64,000 bases of DNA from UBA6059 sp040219045 (GTDB taxonomy: Bacteria > Bacteroidota > Bacteroidia > Cytophagales > Cyclobacteriaceae). This document shows positions 12,001 to 16,645 of the stretch, piece by piece. How positions within the stretch are numbered: position 1 is the stretch's first letter; every line of letters begins with the position of its first letter. The position numbers and the translations under genes were made by a program. The notes under the pieces are model-generated. The model did not search any database and had not been told where the DNA came from. It saw only the letters and a list, made by a program, of their open reading frames with translations. The stretch lies in the NCBI GenBank assembly GCA_965229505.1, contig OZ245881.1, positions 1,674,001 through 1,738,000 of the forward strand, written 5' to 3'.

Positions 12001-12159
12001 ATTTTGAACATTAATGCCTGTTCCACTGATATCCGATAATAGGGTGGTAGTACCGTCCAATTGAATGGCCCTATTTTGCCCAATTCCTGATAAGGAGTAT
12101 CCAAAAAAGAGAATAAAAAGTAAAGTCCTGTGAAAGCTAACTAGGTTGGGTAATATCAT
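1..12159 (-). CDS. Giant secreted multi-LamG / FG-GAP surface protein (partial, C-terminus off the left edge)
   Basis: The frame runs without a stop from ATG at 12159 to base 1 (4053 codons), so the C-terminus is missing. A signal peptide is visible at residues 1-28 (hydrophobic stretch, ending near SGIGQ). Twelve LamG/concanavalin-like jelly-roll domains each show a W-HH-A strand and a DE-R-W/IW motif; these W-HH strands lie near residues 105, 314, 630, 1174, 1496, 1829, 2133, 2432, 2750, 3055, 3371 and 3668. Ig-like segments lie near 440-530 and 980-1070, a beta-helix-like segment with a DWNDPANW motif near 750-975, and Fn3-like linkers between later LamG units. A TIG/IPT domain (about 3790-3865) and FG-GAP/VCBS repeats with DxNxDG loops (about 3900-4053) follow. 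It is likely an outer-surface or secreted adhesin or glycan binder. A type IX sorting domain may lie off the window. Domain calls are by eye; the open frame is certain. Confidence 0.93.
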   Translation of the reverse strand, partial: MILPNLVSFHRTLLFILFFGYSLSGIGQNRAIQLDGTTTLLSDISGTGINVQNFTMEVWLRTTTTGDQKIINSGGHHPLAVISGNARVCMQSGCVTGPSINDGNWHHFAISYNTTTNRWFGVVDGTTIFEDLVGPTGTFASTIEMSFGSPFNGDLDEIRIWNVNKTLAEIQASKDLEMEGNEPNLIALYDFDTPGSELQNKVTNGFATVSAGTPTYVTSGPTLGSANYALSFDGNDFVQATHTSELTLSDFTVEAWVKTGQSAASYRRIITKPVGGGQNYSLAVHNGKAHVRFDGGGGQFAESSFNVNDNNWHHLAGVFDNTNNTLRIYVDGSLAGESFPTADPITGTDGLQLGRFSSTITSYYIGEMDEVRVWNTPRSESQINAFKDVELTGDEPDLIVYYPMEVNTTLTDLAAIGGAQNGTISGPAQVVSSEMFGEAFLDSQAPSITSIIGPSSPTFTSPIAIAITFDEQVTNFEASDLAVVGGSASNLTTSDSINWTADITPLTSATVTVDLPADILTDFTGNGNGPAMQYSIVYTAPENAISLNGTNDFVDATATSSGLPQGNEARTVEAWVKTTQATIGNIVSWGTRTTNQRNSIAIRDQSFGFIGQNNDYTGTVDIDDDNWHHVAFTYSGGSNGTINLYVDGVLDITASNVNLNTTAQNLKLGQNASPSTDEFFSGEIDNVRIWNVERSEAEIIATMTTELLTTPGLVAAYDFNVVSGTTVNDISGNGNTGTLQGTPPTTVSSTVPVCAPSGKFTGTSDSDWNDPANWCGGVVPTLSNVTEDVIISQDANIAESEDLILDNNNFIVQAGARLDLNLGNNILNLQNGATFTNDGTVFFAAGTQINDPSGDFINNGLITGFPTFNNNFINQAPGTVAPGASPGCTNFAADFTNIGTLEIEVDGVTPCTEHDQLIVVGTAFLGGTLDVTLGYTPTSGDEIVIIDAGTVSGTFTTVNLPSGDWTLSYDTPLAGQVSIQYIDPSAPLITGEESGSTSFSPFEVTIAFSGTVFDFEIEDLVFENAIPEFLFTSDNITYTVEIFPINPGTVTVELPAGVASGNLAANFSILADPPQNALATGGTTDYMIAYDSDLTFIPNEEVDDYTIEAWFKSSEVVTLKTIAGFTGDDAGSTEPHLQINIENNALRALVRSSSGGGYFVDISGGSVIADQWHHAALSKSGSDYRMYLDGKEVAQSLSTTITDDPGDYSNRTYFIVGAGWNGFNVQTGTILPGEIDEVRVWDVAKSQSEIANGRFGLTDPSSESNLTLYYSFNQEAGEFTEVADLTGNSGISGFLEGSADMVSSDAQAPVIYQATNASTDGFTANWFAVANATSVTIDIDDDADFLSPFATDIAVNNPTAGSFLVAEDLSTYVNQQLYYRLHYEDGGFTSPYSDVVEFMLTPGNTLNFAGDDDYVNLGDINDIDGQTAITFEAWINLSSFEDFDGIISTFTTSSQSMDLILGGGVSGTNQDVFFRVGNGSNSAGYTTSQPLVADTWHHIAAVFDGSGTSDQEKINIYVDGVQQSLSFQGVLPSSTPTLSSDVQLGRYSTTEYLTGSMDEVRIWSTARSESEIQDNLYNTLTGNEAGLVAYYRFDQGLTESDNTGITTLPDLAGNNDGSLENFDLTDAIVPIISNWVASEAMMAPGPAVFNATQVTTTELVVDFTAPSGAVDVVVDVSEDPSFMSVLYAEDVSVGTTGYATVNVSSALSEGLQYYYRAKTVYAGGAESDYVISNAFMVTPGNALGLESSNSEYVTFATNPVQGDVARTVEAWIKTSSSGGQQTILQLGNGGGVPNRFTFTVTSSGNLNIQSGVQALTGSEVINDGQWHHVAVVYDPLASPDMTLYVDGDEDGSADFASSLNTANSYTLGATFSIGSFFDGSIDELRIWSVAKSEIEIQNNRFKELVGNDTGLEAYHRMDELFGTTISDLTNNGYDGTLNNQDGDEWVNSDAMKPQTYQATDVSVNGFRVNWRPITTAAQVWIDWDTDTDFSDATFVDIAVSDPTAGSFFVAENLSTHIGQPLYYRLKVDNGGVFSPYSEPVEFWVTPGYALEFNGTTDYIDVGNVMNTSYTKEAWVLLSDNNGLDNNIISGGTTGNHALFAPSSFNYQLSAGHNGSWTLVQDPDPLPFGKWQHVALTYDAVSDVMTLYRNGIQVDQAGSVLDYTGGNFVSIGAHNSVSWWGGQMDEIRVWTDVRTPSEIQSHLYTTLSGQEEDLLFYYRFDETSGTVVEDLSPNGNDGTTSGFSGDEWITSGALAPVQYQISEASDQGFRVNWGKFDAPGNVLVDVNDASDFSGTTVVNVAQVGTGSDTTGTVTASLSANQQYFARIYIEEGDFQSAYSDTVSFYAGPGNALDFDGANDKIVTAYTLNNSGDYTIEAWFKDEAGATGNKVILSGGDSWWLGTLTTSGVLRFTVAAGQQIDGSINVRDNSWHHVAVTKVGTTYSLYLDGVLEAGPAVLTPVGNNPVQIGSIQTTSFEWTGELDEIRIWEIERSLTEIEETQFSTLSGNENGLVAYYRFDEGTGSGTNTGITVLPDLAGSNDGDLGSLFALSGTSSNWVTSTALTSTTAPSAPDSLIVYRASATELTLEWNDQSNDETKFIVERADNFAFNVNIVKLDSTGTNGTSITIEEGADISGYYRVSAANANGSSPSDVIFAQTDLHPGQALSFDGTDDDVMATNPDLPIGNEAFSIEAWIKPSVHIGNITEWGSYVTDQANGFLLGTGPTSIGHYAYANDLTIPIDDLSGSWHHVAVSYDGTTRRLFLDGLQIGSDTPGVLNVQLSTLIIGHQIGAGGRFNGEMDEVRIWNIAKTDFSDRFQSLNGNESGLVAYYPMDEGTTDALVIDRSLNTNNGTPAGSPTYTPSGAIAPVALVATDISNNQIDLTWTDNIDNETGFFIERSDDGSTGWAQIGTTNADETTYTDLGGTLVADNDYFYRARAELPGAVATGYTPVEAATTRLLPGNALTLDGSTEQVTAPDPMYDFGSALTLEAWVFIPSDGVGAIISHFQETGNFNGFSWEIGANTAGVMDFYSRNTGDPLTFTADPSATAINDNAWHHVAVTYDGANIIFYIDGVASAPVAATSSTIGSAENDIHIGIDSNPSPTRALGATIDEVRIWDLVRTPTEIANNVNKELTGTEPGLVAYYQFDEESGTEVWDRTANLNNATNTDATIVASGAMTGSVPQAATDVIAYKVSDTQIQVEWTDNTGEAGYRILAADDFDFTTNARQVGEVGVDETSFVHDVSQGEDNFYQVLAYSGSNVVPSDTTFATVEDYPGYALEFDGTDDYVAATISTGIPVTTNADYTIEMWVKGTPTAGTYIYSEYDPLQSNTLFGFVAGNGGSEDRIRLFKRRADGVIQLDQTSTATVFDGNWHHVAYVNDNPNGMLYIDGQQDFTVSAGGVIPSTDVSIGSARNTSAYYSGLVDEVRLWADSVKSDFSDRFIRLEGNEAKLVAYYPFDENTGITAIDGSINANHGTLTNGPVYVDSDFTSPTQLITERVDNTSVQLSWQDNTNNEDGFTVVRASDAIGTNATVVASLDPNTLTFTDNIGADTSVFYVVSSYKGDDESQSAIESGTSTAFPGYALNFDGTDDQVVTPFQENLDDFTIETWFSIDDFTDQARIVDMDGGSGQDYWTFYHQGASNVIQADLRDGAGAITSLLTPSLNTDQWYHLAYVRDGGTLFLYLDGVQVDTDTKTTFTLTPIVPMRIGAAAFSAVDFLDGQVDEVRVWDAAKPSTYFTNGEYLEAPTPNDPDLAAYYPFDENVGELIVDRSANDYSGIWTGTNSPFTEPEWVLSGASPGLAPVIASFSPTSGPTGTTVTVLGSNFNPAYSLNEIVFGGIRVVPTSGDNTQLTFEIPVGATSVSSIEVVDLDKDKSSNSLQSISSAIDRQFVVTNAPPAGLSYKSSLEFVSNNEEPYDILVGDLNNDGHQDLVVGYIQHAKINVALGVGDGTFGSFNEYLLPGGTNSTSIALGDFDNDGYQDVLVGDGFTNQMIVMPNDGTGQFNGTNQFVALTDAASDVAVADFDGDGYLDIASGMYNFTPEATEIAVALGNGDGT

Positions 12160-12435
12160 ATTTTCAAGAGCTATAGCCGCTGAATAATCTAGGTTAAAAC
12201 TGGTTTTGTAATAAATCAAGAAAGCTTCTAACGGCCACTCTGGAATTGTACAAATCAGCCTTGGAATATAATAAAATCATGAACCCTACCGTTGGCTAAA
12301 ACATTTTTTTTCGATGAATATCTCATATCACCAGACCAGTGTGTGCAACCAATGCTCTATAGTCTCTATTCAATTCTTTGCTGGAATAATACCATCTATT
12401 TTTCCTACCTTTATTTTGGATAAAAATAGTTTCCA
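12160..12435. promoter_or_regulatory. Divergent intergenic region between giant LamG gene and CHAT gene
   Basis: This 276-base AT-rich gap separates two divergently transcribed genes and must hold both start regions. I could not find a convincing Bacteroidota promoter pair (TTTG / TAnnTTTG at proper spacing) on either strand, and no repeat or ORF stands out. Confidence 0.4.
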
Positions 12436-15400
12436 ATGAAATCACGTACCTCTATTCTGCTCCTTGCGCTTCTTTTTTCATTCGCTGCTCAAGCGCAGTA
12501 TCCCTTTGCCTCCAATAAAGAAGAAAAGCTCTATGAACAGCTTGAGAGCTACTACAATGACTATGACTATGAGAGTATTCTTGATGAAGAGGAGACGATA
12601 CTCGAACTATTTGAATCCAAGCAGGATACCTTGACTGCCCTGATGTATTCTTTTCTTAGTGAGGGGTATTATTATGTGGGTGCTACCGACCTGGCATATG
12701 ATTACTCCAAAAAGGAATTCGACTTGCGTCAGCAAGTTGACGCGGATAATACGGAAGGCATCAAAAACATCGTCTTCTTGCTGACTCAGTATGCGGACGA
12801 GATGGGACTCTTTGAAGAGGCAGAAGAGTACTACAACGACCTTCTGGAAAGTGATAGAAAAACCTACGGTGCAAAGAGTGAGCAGTATATTCAGACCGCT
12901 CTGTCAGCTGCCCAGCACTACGGATATGTCAATACATTCGACGAGTTGCGCAAAGGGGTAAGACTGCTTCGACCGATCTCCCGAGGTTTGGCCGACGAAG
13001 ATCCTGTTAAGCCCGCAACATTTAGTCAATTGGGCTACCTATACGGTCAGCTTGGGTCAAGACGACAGGCAGAACGACATTTTGAAGAAGCGGTAGCTGC
13101 TTATGACATACAAGGTCGATATGCCAGTAGGGAAAGTGCCCTAACATTAAACGATTATGCGATTTATTTACAATCGATTGGTGACTACCCCAGTGCAGAA
13201 AAGGCACAAACAGAAGCTCTTTCAATAGTAGAACGCCTGCCTGGAGATAACTCGGATGTCCAGGATGTGGTTTATGGGAATATTGCCAAAACCTATCTCG
13301 CCATGGGCAATTATGAAGCTGCCGAAGAGAGCTTACTAGCCTCAATCGAGCTGGCCAAAGATTTCTATGGTGAAGGTTCTTATAATGAAGTAATCAGTAC
13401 CATCGGTCTTGGTCTGAGCTATCGTCGACAAGAAAAATGGGATTTGGCTGAGGAAAAATATAGCGAGGCATTAGCTACTCTCGAATCGCTGGGAGCCAAT
13501 TCCACTTTCGAATATTTCACCGTCATCAACAACCTGGGGAATGTTTATAAAGATAAGGGAGACCTCAACAAAGCGCTTGAGTACTCAAATACGGCTGTCC
13601 AGGGTTTCAAAGAAGTATCTGGCAGCAAGAGCCAGACCTACGCAAAATCAATATATAACCTTGGTGAGATCTACATGATGCGCGGTGAGAGCGAAAAAGG
13701 TGAAGCGTACCTTAAAGAAGCTCAGAAAATAGTGCAGACCGAGCTGGGAGAGTTTCACCCGGAATATGCTCGCATGACGATCAAACTTGCCATCAATCAA
13801 TGGGATCAGGATAATTTTGATGATGCGCAGGAACTGTATTCAGAGGTTTTTGCCAACTACTTCCAGCAGTTGGAGAGCTATTTTCCTACTCTCAGCGAGG
13901 AGGAAAAGACCAAATTCTATAACAATAAGATCAAGCCGGCCTTTGAGCAATTCAATTCCTTCCTTGTGGAGATGAGCCGTGATGATGAGCCGTTGCTTGG
14001 GCTCATGTACGACTACCAGCTCGCCACCAAAGGCCTGCTTTTTTATGCTACTAACAAAGTACGCGCGGCGATCTTAAACAGTGGCGATAGCCTGCTAATA
14101 GAGAAGTACGAGACATGGGTCGACCAGAAGGAACAGTTATCAAAACTATACAGTTCTACGAGCGAAAGCCTGGATGATCGTAATCAGAAAATAGACTCGC
14201 TAACGCAAACAGCGAATCAGCTGGAAAAAGAGCTTGGAGAAGCTTCGTCTGTATTTGCAGGAGCATATACGCAAGGTCAGAAAACATGGCGGGATGTTAA
14301 AGCCGAACTTGAACCAGGGGAGGCGGCCATCGAGATGATCAGGTTTAGGAACTTCAAACCATCGAAAGGCGGAGAGTATACGGATGAGGTGTTTTATGGT
14401 GCATTGATCGTGACGAGTGAAACTGAGGATCATCCACAAATGGTCTTGCTCAGAAATGGTGCTGAAATGGAAAACCGCTTTCTCTCCAACTATCGCAATG
14501 CGATCAAATTCAAAATGGATGAAGACTACTCTTACAGACTTTTCTGGAGGCCGATTGCAAATCGCCTTGGTGATATAAAAAAGGTATATTTCTCTCCTGA
14601 CGGAGTTTACAATCAGATCTCAATATATACTTTGCTCAATTCGGCTACTGGTAAATTCCTGATAGATGAGATTGATCTAAAGATCATCACCAACACCAAA
14701 GATCTCACTCTCAGTGGTGCTGGAACAACTAATGGAACTGGTAGGGCCTATTTATTTGGTTATCCCAATTATAATCTGGGTGTCATAGAAGACGATGTGG
14801 ATCGGGAAGCACTTGCCTCAGAGGTGGCGCAGGCAGTGAGTCAGGGTCGCGGAGATAGCCGAGAAGTGCGCGGAACACGCGGCGGCTCCAGAGGTGGCCG
14901 GGGAGGTGACGCTGGTACCCGCAGCTTCGGCGACCCCAACGGCGGGGGACTTAGCCGTGGGCTGAGAGGCAACCTTCAACGCTACATGAGTGGGGGCAAT
15001 CTCATGGCGCTCTTACCAGGAACAAAAGTAGAGGTCGAATCGATCGCTGAGATCTACTCCAAAGCTGAGCTTGATCCTGCATTATTTTTATCAAATGAAG
15101 CCACGGAACAAGAAATCAAGACCGTCAACAACCCAAGAACACTACATATCGCTACCCACGGCTTTTTCCTTGAAAGCGAAAAGCTAGAAGAGGCTGGTGG
15201 AGAAGTAGACACTTATGTAGAGAACCCGCTGCTCAGATCCGGATTGATTTTGGCAGGAGCCAATAGTTTTATTGCCTCTGGGCAGATTTCAGAGGAATAC
15301 GACGATGGTGAAGACGGTATTCTGACGGCTTATGAAGCAATGAACCTCAATCTTGACAACACGGATCTTGTGGTACTTTCTGCTTGTGAGACAGGTCTTG

Positions 15401-15648
15401 GTGAAGTAAGCAATGGCGAGGGTGTCTACGGTCTGCAGCGCGCCTTTCAGGTAGCTGGAGCAGAGAGCATCATCATGTCAATGTGGACAGTAGATGATGC
15501 GGCTACCCAAGAGCTCATGACCAATTTCTATAATGAATGGATCAAGACGGGTGACAAGCAAAAGGCCTTCGTCTCGGCACAGAAGATTTTAAAAGAGAAG
15601 TGGAAAGCTCCTTATTATTGGGGTGCATTTGTAATGGTGGGGCAATAG
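12436..15648 (+). CDS. Exported TPR-CHAT domain protein (caspase-like peptidase family)
   Basis: 1070 aa. An N-terminal signal peptide (about residues 1-20, ending AAQAQ) points to export. Residues about 30-480 form a series of TPR helices with typical A-Y/F-P spacing, followed by a helical linker. The CHAT domain occupies about 610-1070: the catalytic His is in IATHGF (His908) and the catalytic Cys in SACETG (Cys984). CHAT proteins are clan CD cysteine peptidases related to caspases and separase, and the TPRs usually bind the partner or substrate. Just before the LPGTK segment is an Arg/Gly-rich insertion (about residues 804-850, with RGG and RG repeats) that looks like a flexible, possibly cleavable loop. 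It is divergent from the giant LamG gene; a shared job is only a guess. The substrate is unknown. Confidence 0.92.
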   Translation: MKSRTSILLLALLFSFAAQAQYPFASNKEEKLYEQLESYYNDYDYESILDEEETILELFESKQDTLTALMYSFLSEGYYYVGATDLAYDYSKKEFDLRQQVDADNTEGIKNIVFLLTQYADEMGLFEEAEEYYNDLLESDRKTYGAKSEQYIQTALSAAQHYGYVNTFDELRKGVRLLRPISRGLADEDPVKPATFSQLGYLYGQLGSRRQAERHFEEAVAAYDIQGRYASRESALTLNDYAIYLQSIGDYPSAEKAQTEALSIVERLPGDNSDVQDVVYGNIAKTYLAMGNYEAAEESLLASIELAKDFYGEGSYNEVISTIGLGLSYRRQEKWDLAEEKYSEALATLESLGANSTFEYFTVINNLGNVYKDKGDLNKALEYSNTAVQGFKEVSGSKSQTYAKSIYNLGEIYMMRGESEKGEAYLKEAQKIVQTELGEFHPEYARMTIKLAINQWDQDNFDDAQELYSEVFANYFQQLESYFPTLSEEEKTKFYNNKIKPAFEQFNSFLVEMSRDDEPLLGLMYDYQLATKGLLFYATNKVRAAILNSGDSLLIEKYETWVDQKEQLSKLYSSTSESLDDRNQKIDSLTQTANQLEKELGEASSVFAGAYTQGQKTWRDVKAELEPGEAAIEMIRFRNFKPSKGGEYTDEVFYGALIVTSETEDHPQMVLLRNGAEMENRFLSNYRNAIKFKMDEDYSYRLFWRPIANRLGDIKKVYFSPDGVYNQISIYTLLNSATGKFLIDEIDLKIITNTKDLTLSGAGTTNGTGRAYLFGYPNYNLGVIEDDVDREALASEVAQAVSQGRGDSREVRGTRGGSRGGRGGDAGTRSFGDPNGGGLSRGLRGNLQRYMSGGNLMALLPGTKVEVESIAEIYSKAELDPALFLSNEATEQEIKTVNNPRTLHIATHGFFLESEKLEEAGGEVDTYVENPLLRSGLILAGANSFIASGQISEEYDDGEDGILTAYEAMNLNLDNTDLVVLSACETGLGEVSNGEGVYGLQRAFQVAGAESIIMSMWTVDDAATQELMTNFYNEWIKTGDKQKAFVSAQKILKEKWKAPYYWGAFVMVGQ

Positions 15649-15675
15649 ATAGTTGATAGTTGATAGTTGATAGTT
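15648..15675. repeat. Four tandem copies of GATAGTT
   Basis: Four perfect copies of the 7-mer GATAGTT run head to tail, starting at the last base of the CHAT stop codon and ending just before the next reading frame. A 7-bp unit has potential to slip in replication. Its function is not evident. Confidence 0.9.
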
Positions 15676-15712
15676 GATGAGAAACTCTGAGGTTTGTTTT
15701 AGGTTCGTGTTG

Positions 15713-16132
15713 ATGTTCAAAAAAGCGGTATTAATTACTGTTATACTAGTGGGGTGCCTGTCATGTGGCAGTGATGATGAAGGCGAGTCAGTGTTGCTCC
15801 CAATAAGTCCCTCTGACATTACAGCCTCAAACCCTGATTGGAGTATAGTCTCTTTTATCGATGGGGGTCAGGACAAAACCTCTGATTTCTCAAATTACTC
15901 TTTTGAAATATTCTCGAATGGCGATTTTCTTATCAACCTCAACGGTACTAACGACTCCTTTGGAGGATGGTCAATAAGCAGCGATGAGCTAGTTCTAACT
16001 ATTAGCATTTCCAACCCCAAACCGGCCACTTCGGGAATTGACGGGGACTGGCACATGACTGCTAACACGGCAAGTGCTTTGACGCTGGAGTCCGCTGATG
16101 GCAGCAACAAAACCTTTCGTCTGAGCAAATAA
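15713..16132 (+). CDS. Small lipoprotein, lipocalin-like
   Basis: 139 aa from ATG 15713. I chose this start because it places a standard SPII signal (MFKK, hydrophobic core, CLSC lipobox) at the N-terminus; upstream in-frame starts at 15674/15677 would add about 13 residues in front of it. The Cys is followed by GSDDE, the acidic pattern that marks surface-exposed lipoproteins in Bacteroidota. The mature part has alternating beta strands (F-NGDF-I, GGWSIS-DELVLTIS, LTLES-DGS-KTFRLSK), which resembles the small lipocalin-like proteins of this phylum, but I cannot assign a family with certainty. It follows the CHAT gene by about 65 bases, across the GATAGTT repeat, and ends at a strong hairpin terminator. 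Function unknown. Confidence 0.75.
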   Translation: MFKKAVLITVILVGCLSCGSDDEGESVLLPISPSDITASNPDWSIVSFIDGGQDKTSDFSNYSFEIFSNGDFLINLNGTNDSFGGWSISSDELVLTISISNPKPATSGIDGDWHMTANTASALTLESADGSNKTFRLSK

Positions 16133-16157
16133 AAACCCCGACAGAGCCGGGGTTTTT
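16131..16157. terminator. Bidirectional intrinsic terminator
   Basis: A ten-base stem (AAAAACCCCG / CGGGGTTTTT) with a seven-base loop. It has an A-tract on one side and a T-tract on the other, so it can end transcription from both the lipoprotein gene and the convergent gene at 16197-16433. Confidence 0.9.
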
Positions 16158-16196
16158 AACCGAATGATTAGAACTTGAAATTGAGTTTAATGTCTT

Positions 16197-16433
16197 CTAA
16201 TGGGTGCGTGAAGCCAAAGCCAAAACCATACCCTCGATTTTAGCTGGCAATTCCACGCCCAGGGCTGTTGCGCTCTCACATTTTATTTCTGCCAAGTTGT
16301 CTTTGATCCATTCATTGGCATTCACGCTAGTGAACGCTTCAAGAGCAGATGAGGAAACTGCTTTTTCGGTTTCCCACAGGAGGGCGAATGTAGTAAGGAG
16401 TATTACGAGGGTATATATCTTCTGCTGTTTCAT
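16197..16433 (-). CDS. Small secreted hypothetical protein, possibly frameshifted near its end
   Basis: 78 aa from the third of three nearby ATGs (16448, 16439, 16433). I chose 16433 because it gives a normal signal peptide: MKQQK, then the hydrophobic segment YTLVILLTTFALLW. The mature peptide is short (about 58 aa), with no motif I recognise. Another frame of the same strand continues past this stop to a TAA at about 16168-16170 and reads as alternating aromatic/glycine residues (YGFGFGF) and then an LNFKF end, which looks like a real beta-strand C-terminus. A single missing base near 16230 would join the two. So this may be a gene with a sequencing error or mutation, or a coincidence. Function unknown. 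Confidence 0.45.
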   Translation of the reverse strand: MKQQKIYTLVILLTTFALLWETEKAVSSSALEAFTSVNANEWIKDNLAEIKCESATALGVELPAKIEGMVLALASRTH

Positions 16434-16645
16434 AATCATCGTTATCATTGATGTCCTGGATACTTGTCTTTGATCAATTAGTTACAGGAATTTCTCATTT
16501 ATTACAGTCTGGCCTTCCGACCACTCTTCAAATGAACGCAAAAGACCGAATGAAAGAAACCTGGACTAGACCAACTGCTGGATCAAAGGACTGAATGGGG
16601 GAAATAGAGTAATGAACCGGAGGACCGATTGCGCTGCTGTCGGCC

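Noticed and set aside
12360..12435. TTTG ... TATTTTG as a Bacteroidota promoter for the CHAT gene
   Set aside because: The -7-like box is one base short of TAnnTTTG and the spacing to the upstream TTTG is about 34 bases, too long.
16204..16473. 89-aa plus-strand frame opposite the small secreted ORF
   Set aside because: It lacks a signal or family pattern; the minus-strand reading has a normal signal peptide.
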